From: JBAWAP01 sp049589355
GTDB taxonomy: Bacteria; Chloroflexota; Anaerolineae; VGOG01
Assembly: GCA_049589355.1 (NCBI GenBank)
Contig: JBAWAP010000196.1
Coordinates: 1-28,376, forward strand
DNA: 28,376 bases
Reading direction: 5' to 3'
Shown here: positions 23,600 through 28,376 of the stretch, piece by piece
How positions within the stretch are numbered: the first letter of the stretch is position 1
Layout of the letters: each line of letters begins with the position of its first letter
Made by a program: the position numbers and the translations under genes
Notes under the pieces: generated by a model
The model's database searches: none
What the model was told of the DNA's origin: nothing
The model's input: only the letters and a program-made list of their open reading frames with translations

Positions 23600-26473
23600 T
23601 CAATACTCCCTCAGCATACCCGAGTGACTCTGGGAGAGAGCCCTGGCAATGACAATCACCTCCATCAGGACCATGATGCCCGCGAAGGTCACTACCAGGT
23701 ACCTGATATCTTGCTGAGCGATAACGGGTATCAGGGGAGGTAAAGGGAGCCCCTTTTCACCCGTCACCCTGAAGAAGGGCACGAAGAGCTCAGAAGCCGC
23801 TACGCCAATGAAAGCACCAGCCGCTGCCCCACAAACCGTCAGGAGAGTGTATTCCAGGATGACTTGGCCAACGACCTGTCGGCGCATCAGTCCCATGGCC
23901 CGCAATACCGTGAAGTGGTAGAGACGCTCCTGGAGGGAAGCATGGCTATAAATCAGCAGCCCCATGGCCGCCATGACGACTGCGGCCAGAAAACCAATGG
24001 ATAAGGTGCCAAAGACACCCACTCGCTCCGTCCTGGCTTGCTCCTCTGCGATCAGTGCCCGAGCGTCTCTTTGCCGAATGGCATCTACACCTGTTTTAGA
24101 GACAGCTTTCAAGACGACTTGTCCGTCTGTATCCGCCTGGGTGCGCAGCCAGATGTGGTGCGGAACTAGGGTGCCGATAAGGTTGGAGAGATATTCCAGG
24201 TTTCCGATGACTGCCACCCTGTCTTCCTCGTAAACCGTTGGAAAGTATTTGTAAGTACCTGCTACCGTGAACGAAGAGACGGTTTCTATCTCATCACTCA
24301 CCGCTATTTTCAGGGTAATCTTGTCACCCATTCGGAAGGGGTTTTCGTTCAGAAACTGCTCTGAGACCAGGATGCCATCAGGCAATAGCGCCAGCCTGTT
24401 CATCAGCGCGCCCAGGGATTCATCGGCAAAATCGTACCGGAACCAGGTCACCGATGGAAAGTCGAGACGGTCAATGGCCAGGAAGCGACCAGGGATCTCG
24501 TCTCCCCCGCCCGAATGGATACTTGCAAGATAATCTCCCACTCTAGTAGCCGCGATGATTCCAGGCAACTCGACGAACTCGCTCGGAAGAGGGATCGAAG
24601 ACCCATCGAGAGGAGCCAGAGATCCACCGCCCGGTCCTGTCCCCCCGACGCTCAGCAGGCTGGGTTCAAAGGCCAGGTCAGCCCCCACGCGGTAGTACAT
24701 CCGATCAACCAACCACTGATCCAGACTGGCCGCCATGGAGAGAGTGTAGACTCCCAGCGCCAGGGAGCCGATGATCAGCAGCAAGGGGTTGATATAGCCC
24801 TGGCTTTGTCGGCTCAGTTGACGGAGGGCCAGGTGAGGCGTGATCCAGGGAATCGCACTGGCCAGGCCATCTATCACGCGCATGATCAAGGGGAAGAGAC
24901 GCATGGTCATCAGCGCAGCCGTCAGGATGAACAGCGCCGGCACCAGGATGAGCAGGGGATCCTGATACAGATCTTCCAGCCGATCTTGCACCAACAGAGC
25001 CAGGGTCCCCTTGTAAGCTAATTGGCGATAGGCATAGGCAGCAGGCAGGATCAGCAGGAAATCCAGGTAGTGCCTGTACCAGAAAGGGCTCCGCAGTGGA
25101 CGGGCCCGCTCTCGCTCCGACTCGACTACACTCTGGCGGGCAGCCTGCGCCGCTGGCCACAGCCTGGCGATCAGCGTCACGGCTAAAGCCACCAACGTCA
25201 AAGGCACACTGATCCCTCGCAGAGAGACGGGCAACGGGGAATGAGGCGCAAAGGAGAGGAAACTGGACGTATACCCCATCAGCCGGGCCAGCAGCATGCC
25301 AAAGCCAATGCCGAGGGGGTATCCCACCACGAACAGCAACAACTCTTCGATCAAGGTGAAGCCCAAGACGCCTGAGATGCTCATCCCACGGCTGACCAAA
25401 GTGGCTGTGTCTCGCTGTTGCCCGCGCGCGATAATGGCCGATGTCAGAATCAGGAAGTACAGGAGAAAGCCAAAAGCCGGTACATTAAAACCCAGGAGCA
25501 GGGTGGCGAGGGTGGTCTCCCGCTGCACGAATTCCTCAAGGGAGTCAAGAGGAGGGGCATTTAATTTAGCACCGGGTAGATACTTGTTGATGATAGCCAG
25601 GCCCCGCTCGAACCCAGATATGTAGCTACGGGCATTGGCGGGGATGACCTCGCTGTCATCCAGAATGATGTGCCAGCTAGCGAGCCGGGTTTTGGAGGGG
25701 ATCATGGGCTCCACGCGGGTGATGTAGTCCTGACGACGAACCAGGAGCGCAGCTTTCAGTGTTTCGTCTGGATCGGTGAACCAAAATGGATCTGTTGGAT
25801 CACGGGCTTGCCAGAAGCCTCTCACGCGAATGGGGACAGGAACATCGGCCAAGGTCACACCAACATTGAGTTCCTCACCAATGTGGAGGCCCATTTTCTC
25901 GGCCAGCCGAGTGTGCATCCACACGTCGAGTATCTCCCCAGATGCACCTTCGTCGAGTGGTTCGCCCGCAACCATTTCCACATATCCCTCGATCTCAGCC
26001 ATATAGACCAGATTGACAGAGCCTAGATATGACTGTCCCTCGCCATACTGGCTCGACCCTTCTCGCGGCTGAAGCATCATACCGCCGCTATCCACCTGGA
26101 TCCCCACATGCTTCAGGGGCAGACCTACCTCTGAGGAAAGGGTGCCAGCCACGTGGCGTGCCACCTCCTCGGCTGCCTCCAGGGAGATAGGACGGCGGGA
26201 CGAAGGAAAGGTGTAGATCTCAGTGGAGAAGGCAGGGCGCCCTGTCATACGGCTAAACTCTGCCAACTTCTGAAGAAGGATCGTCTGCTCCACCGCTTGA
26301 GAGAAGCAGGGGGCATTGGCAACTAGGCCCACCGCTAGAATCACTCCCAGCAGGGCCAGCAGGGTGAGGCCGGGGTGATGCCATTGGCGCTTCAAGACAA
26401 AAGCAATCAGGCCTGCTAGCTTGAATAGTGGTTTCATCAGGAGGAAAACTGGGGTTGAATATCTATGCTCCAT
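23600..26473 (-). CDS. FtsX/MacB-like ABC permease without ATPase in the window
   Basis: A membrane protein of about 957 residues from ATG 26473. The frame is open 44 codons further up, but that part overlaps the metal-exporter gene and lacks membrane character. ATG 26437 is another possible start. The layout is that of large MacB/FtsX-type permeases: an N-terminal helix (near 22-48), a long external domain (about 50-335), an FtsX block (helices around 340-420 with RGQQRDTATLVSRGMS), a further helical segment near 490-560, a second external domain, and a final FtsX block (GFLAAVVMAAMGLLIYS...LRAMGLMRRQVVGQV) at the end. Such proteins usually extrude lipoproteins or envelope material or transmit force, using a separate LolD/MacB-type ATPase. 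None lies in this window. It follows the CDF gene by 16 bp. Confidence 0.85.
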   Translation of the reverse strand: MEHRYSTPVFLLMKPLFKLAGLIAFVLKRQWHHPGLTLLALLGVILAVGLVANAPCFSQAVEQTILLQKLAEFSRMTGRPAFSTEIYTFPSSRRPISLEAAEEVARHVAGTLSSEVGLPLKHVGIQVDSGGMMLQPREGSSQYGEGQSYLGSVNLVYMAEIEGYVEMVAGEPLDEGASGEILDVWMHTRLAEKMGLHIGEELNVGVTLADVPVPIRVRGFWQARDPTDPFWFTDPDETLKAALLVRRQDYITRVEPMIPSKTRLASWHIILDDSEVIPANARSYISGFERGLAIINKYLPGAKLNAPPLDSLEEFVQRETTLATLLLGFNVPAFGFLLYFLILTSAIIARGQQRDTATLVSRGMSISGVLGFTLIEELLLFVVGYPLGIGFGMLLARLMGYTSSFLSFAPHSPLPVSLRGISVPLTLVALAVTLIARLWPAAQAARQSVVESERERARPLRSPFWYRHYLDFLLILPAAYAYRQLAYKGTLALLVQDRLEDLYQDPLLILVPALFILTAALMTMRLFPLIMRVIDGLASAIPWITPHLALRQLSRQSQGYINPLLLIIGSLALGVYTLSMAASLDQWLVDRMYYRVGADLAFEPSLLSVGGTGPGGGSLAPLDGSSIPLPSEFVELPGIIAATRVGDYLASIHSGGGDEIPGRFLAIDRLDFPSVTWFRYDFADESLGALMNRLALLPDGILVSEQFLNENPFRMGDKITLKIAVSDEIETVSSFTVAGTYKYFPTVYEEDRVAVIGNLEYLSNLIGTLVPHHIWLRTQADTDGQVVLKAVSKTGVDAIRQRDARALIAEEQARTERVGVFGTLSIGFLAAVVMAAMGLLIYSHASLQERLYHFTVLRAMGLMRRQVVGQVILEYTLLTVCGAAAGAFIGVAASELFVPFFRVTGEKGLPLPPLIPVIAQQDIRYLVVTFAGIMVLMEVIVIARALSQSHSGMLREY

Positions 26474-26489
26474 CTGATACAAATCATAT

Positions 26490-27419
26490 CTAGTGCCCAT
26501 GCCCCGCCTGGGGAACCGTTGAGCGGTCCAGGACGCAGACCATCCCTCCATTGGCGCAGTGTTCACATTCGCACTGGAGGGTGGTATGGGCGATGTCGAA
26601 ATCATGCTTTAAGAGAGACTGTACCCGTTCCACGATGTCCACGCTGCAACTGGTCATCTGGTCTTCAATTAGGAGGTGGGCACTCAAAGCGTGTAGCCCC
26701 GAGGTGATACTCCAGATGTGCACGTCGTGTATATCCCTCACCCCCTCCACTTCCCGCACCGCCTCCACCACCTCGCGCAGATCAATGCCCTTGGGCGTCG
26801 CCTCCAACAGGATGTTGACCGCCTCCATGGTAACCCGGTAAGCACTGAGCAGGATGAGAAGGGCGATGAGCACGCTGATGATGGGGTCAATGATGAACCA
26901 GCCAGTGAAAAGCATCACCAGCCCGCCCACGATGATGCCCGCCGAGGATAAGGTATCGCCCAGAACGTGCAGGAATGCGCTCCGGACGTTGAGGCTCTCT
27001 CCCTTCTCGAGAACGATTACGGCTGCTACATTGGCCACCAGCCCAACGAAGGCAATAGCCAACATCCCCAGTCCTTGCACCGGCTGGGGGGTTAGGATGC
27101 GCTGGTATGCCTCATAGAAGATACAAAAGCAAATCAAAATCAGCGTCGCGCCGTTGGCCAGGGTGGCCAGAATCTCCAGGCGATGGAAGCCGAAGGTGCG
27201 CTCCTTGCTAGGAGGCCTCAGGGCAAAAGTGAGGGCCAGGAAACTCATCGCCAGGGAGGCTACGTCAACCAGCATGTGGCCCGCATCGGCCAGCAGAGCC
27301 AAACTGTTGGTCAGGATTCCGCCGATGATTTCAGCCAGCAGGATAGAGCCAGTGAAAACGATAGCTAGGATCAACCCCCTGCGCTCGGTGAGACGATGGG
27401 CACTGTGTTCGTGAGTCAT
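26490..27419 (-). CDS. Cation diffusion facilitator (zinc/divalent metal exporter)
   Basis: A 309-residue CDF transporter from ATG 27419. A GTG at 27464 would add 15 residues that overlap the neighbouring gene, so I reject it. Six membrane helices are followed by a cytoplasmic ferredoxin-like domain. The transport site is H48/D52 (ADAGHMLVD) in helix 2 and H151/D155 (HVLGD) in helix 5, the HD-HD pattern typical of zinc-exporting ZitB/CzcD/ZnT proteins. The C-terminal tail carries C283, C285, C288 and C295 (QCECEHC...VC) and ends in GHGH, likely extra metal ligands. It exchanges metal for protons and lowers cytoplasmic zinc or a related metal. It lies 19 bp after the ferritin-like gene. Confidence 0.94.
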   Translation of the reverse strand: MTHEHSAHRLTERRGLILAIVFTGSILLAEIIGGILTNSLALLADAGHMLVDVASLAMSFLALTFALRPPSKERTFGFHRLEILATLANGATLILICFCIFYEAYQRILTPQPVQGLGMLAIAFVGLVANVAAVIVLEKGESLNVRSAFLHVLGDTLSSAGIIVGGLVMLFTGWFIIDPIISVLIALLILLSAYRVTMEAVNILLEATPKGIDLREVVEAVREVEGVRDIHDVHIWSITSGLHALSAHLLIEDQMTSCSVDIVERVQSLLKHDFDIAHTTLQCECEHCANGGMVCVLDRSTVPQAGHGH

Positions 27420-27438
27420 TGGATATTGGGTATTGGCC

Positions 27439-27945
27439 TTACAGGCCACGCCAGCTTCCGGCACTTACCAGATGCTCGTAGTTGAGCATCAAGATGTCAA
27501 AGTGAGTGCGTTCCTGGCTGGCCAGGCGCTGATACATTGCCTTGCCGACAGGATCCGCCGTTTCGCTGGCCGCCTTTCTGTACAATTCGTAACTCTCGTT
27601 TTCGATCTGCAGCCCGAACAGCAAGGCGTCAGTATCACTGGCTTTGGGATCAATGGCCTTCTCTAGGCCCTCTCTTTCCGGTGGGAAGAGGGGTTTGTCC
27701 AGATCCACAGGCTTAAGCTCCAGCACCTCGGAGAAGGAAACCCACCCTCTGCCGCCCTTTAGGGCTTCGTACTGATCCTGCACGATACGCAGGTGCAGTT
27801 CCTCGTCATCGGCCAGGGAGAGAAACATCTCCTGACCCCGCAGGTCTACCGTCCTTTCTGCGGCCTTGATATAGAATTTGTAGCCGTCCTGCTCCAGGCG
27901 TATGGCCTGGCGCAAGGCTTGCAAAGCAACAGGGTCTTCTTGCAT
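27439..27945 (-). CDS. Ferritin-like / rubrerythrin-type diiron protein
   Basis: A 168-residue four-helix-bundle protein from ATG 27945, chosen because AAAGGAG lies about 9 bases upstream. The frame is open 35 codons further up, but that part is simply the translated palindromic repeat. The two helix pairs each carry diiron ligands: E18 (RLEQDGYKFY) with E48xxH51 (DEELH), and E115/E117 (QIENESYELY) with E145xxH148 (SQERTH). There is no rubredoxin-like C-terminal domain, so it is an erythrin or ferritin-like type rather than a full rubrerythrin. It would handle peroxide, oxygen or iron, perhaps with the separate rubredoxin encoded at 2.3 kb. It precedes the metal exporter by 19 bp. Confidence 0.92.
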   Translation of the reverse strand: MQEDPVALQALRQAIRLEQDGYKFYIKAAERTVDLRGQEMFLSLADDEELHLRIVQDQYEALKGGRGWVSFSEVLELKPVDLDKPLFPPEREGLEKAIDPKASDTDALLFGLQIENESYELYRKAASETADPVGKAMYQRLASQERTHFDILMLNYEHLVSAGSWRGL

Positions 27946-28018
27946 TTCTACCGCTCCTTTTTTGATCTTGATCGCCGGGTCTCTGGCCGAGGCAAGAGGA
28001 TTTCCGATTTGCGAATTT

Positions 28019-28053
28019 CGATTGCTGATTTCTAAATCGAAAATCGGCAATCG
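28019..28053. repeat. AT-rich palindromic repeat upstream of the ferritin-like gene
   Basis: CGATTGCTGATTT (28019-28031) and AAATCGGCAATCG (28041-28053) pair at 12 of 13 positions. The surrounding GATTTGCGAATTTCGATTG wording is that of a dispersed repeat family common in metagenomic Chloroflexota and other genomes. It lies in the 135-bp gap between the DUF362 gene and the ferritin-like gene. No terminator or convincing promoter is seen there. Confidence 0.65.
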
Positions 28054-28080
28054 AAAATCAATGGGGGAAACGACCCAACG

Positions 28081-28376
28081 CTATCCTAGAGCTAAAATCT
28101 CTCTGATGACCTGAGCATATTTCTCGCTCTCCTCGTCGTCGGTGATGAGGTCAATCTCATCAGGCGAACTCACCCCCAGACCCAACTCCACGGCGCGGGC
28201 GATTTGCTCCTGTTCAAAAATCGCACCCCGGCTGACCTGAGGGGTGGTGCCCAGATGTCGCAGGATGGCCACCCCCACCGCATCCACGGCTATCCGGTCG
28301 GTGCCGGCCAACATCACCTCGGCCCGTACCTTGCTGCCCCTGTCTGGCCCACCATCGGTGAAGGCCTCGATACCAT
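28081..28376 (-). CDS. DUF362-type protein, C-terminal part (5' end outside window)
   Basis: The frame is open from the window edge and ends at 28081, giving 97 C-terminal residues. I recognise the end of a DUF362 protein: VMLAGTDRIAVDAVGVAILR followed by LGTTPQVSRGAIFEQEQIARAVELGLG and a short acidic tail. Many DUF362 proteins have 4Fe-4S ferredoxin-like domains and unknown roles in redox metabolism. The visible part has no cysteines, so it does not show whether this one binds a cluster. GTG 28317 is only an internal codon because the frame is open upstream of it. It is the first gene of the visible set at the right end and lies about 135 bp ahead of the ferritin-like gene. Confidence 0.8.
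   Translation of the reverse strand, partial: GIEAFTDGGPDRGSKVRAEVMLAGTDRIAVDAVGVAILRHLGTTPQVSRGAIFEQEQIARAVELGLGVSSPDEIDLITDDEESEKYAQVIREILALG

Noticed and set aside
26474..26605. Upstream extension of the FtsX-like gene
   Set aside because: It overlaps the well-defined end of the CDF gene and has no membrane or family character.
27946..28050. Upstream extension of the ferritin-like gene
   Set aside because: The extension mostly translates the palindromic repeat at 28019-28053, whereas ATG 27945 has a good ribosome-binding site and starts the family-like sequence.
1..28376. tRNA, rRNA, riboswitch or integrase/attachment site
   Set aside because: I looked for T-loop words, conserved riboswitch cores and recombinase motifs on both strands and found none I could defend.

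Overview
The window looks like chromosomal DNA of an uncultured or poorly studied member of the Chloroflexota, most likely Anaerolineae-like. This is an inference from four things: a Tat-type lipoprotein binding protein with the valine/lysine/glutamate-rich stalk common in that phylum; several short palindromic repeat families of the kind scattered through such genomes (one reads PCPERSRR in frame, another VIASEAKQS); a DUF2723 membrane protein; and an effector-associated-type helical domain. Every gene I can support lies on the minus strand, so transcription runs from high to low coordinates. No rRNA, tRNA, CRISPR array, transposase or phage gene was recognised.

Right end (about 23.6-28.4 kb): a partial DUF362 protein, a rubrerythrin-like ferritin-like protein, a CDF-family metal exporter and a large FtsX/MacB-like permease whose ATPase is not in the window. 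Palindromic repeat DNA lies between the first two genes.

Centre (about 2.57-23.6 kb): a large co-directional carbohydrate-utilisation locus. It starts at a sigma70 promoter that matches consensus exactly (TTGACA-17-TATAAT, 23533-23561). A perfect 16-bp palindrome with a central CG, as in LacI/GalR-family operators, lies where transcription should begin. The order is then: solute-binding lipoprotein; two Opp-type permeases; OppD- and OppF-like ATPases; a small three-helix membrane protein; a large unassigned protein with an accessory beta domain and a probable alpha-toroid; a GH42 beta-galactosidase; a LacZ-type GH2 beta-galactosidase; a secreted GH2 lipoprotein; a uroporphyrinogen-decarboxylase-like protein; and a DUF2723 multi-spanning membrane protein. 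Many neighbours overlap by 1-4 bases or sit about 12 bases apart. The likely plan is partial cleavage of a galactose-containing (or other beta-linked) glycan outside the cell by the GH2 lipoprotein, import by the Opp-type transporter, and completion by the two cytoplasmic beta-galactosidases.

Left end (1-2.5 kb): a possible redox/metal operon of rubredoxin, a sulfite-oxidase-fold molybdoenzyme, an M50 site-2-type protease with CBS domains, and a partial protein with paired CxxC motifs. It has its own good promoter (2489-2517), preceded by three 10-bp copies spaced exactly 16 bp apart.

The most notable observations are: (1) the LacZ-type enzyme carries about 100 extra residues in a hairpin of its C-terminal half, and their core closely resembles an effector-associated domain (EAD), an adaptor known from bacterial conflict and signalling proteins; (2) a mobile-looking palindromic element with the 12-bp end GTAACTGCTCAG occurs twice with different interiors, once in the leader of the transporter operon and once in frame inside a coding gene that also holds a second in-frame repeat; (3) the promoter/operator of the sugar locus; and (4) strong hairpins between transporter genes that may set their relative expression.
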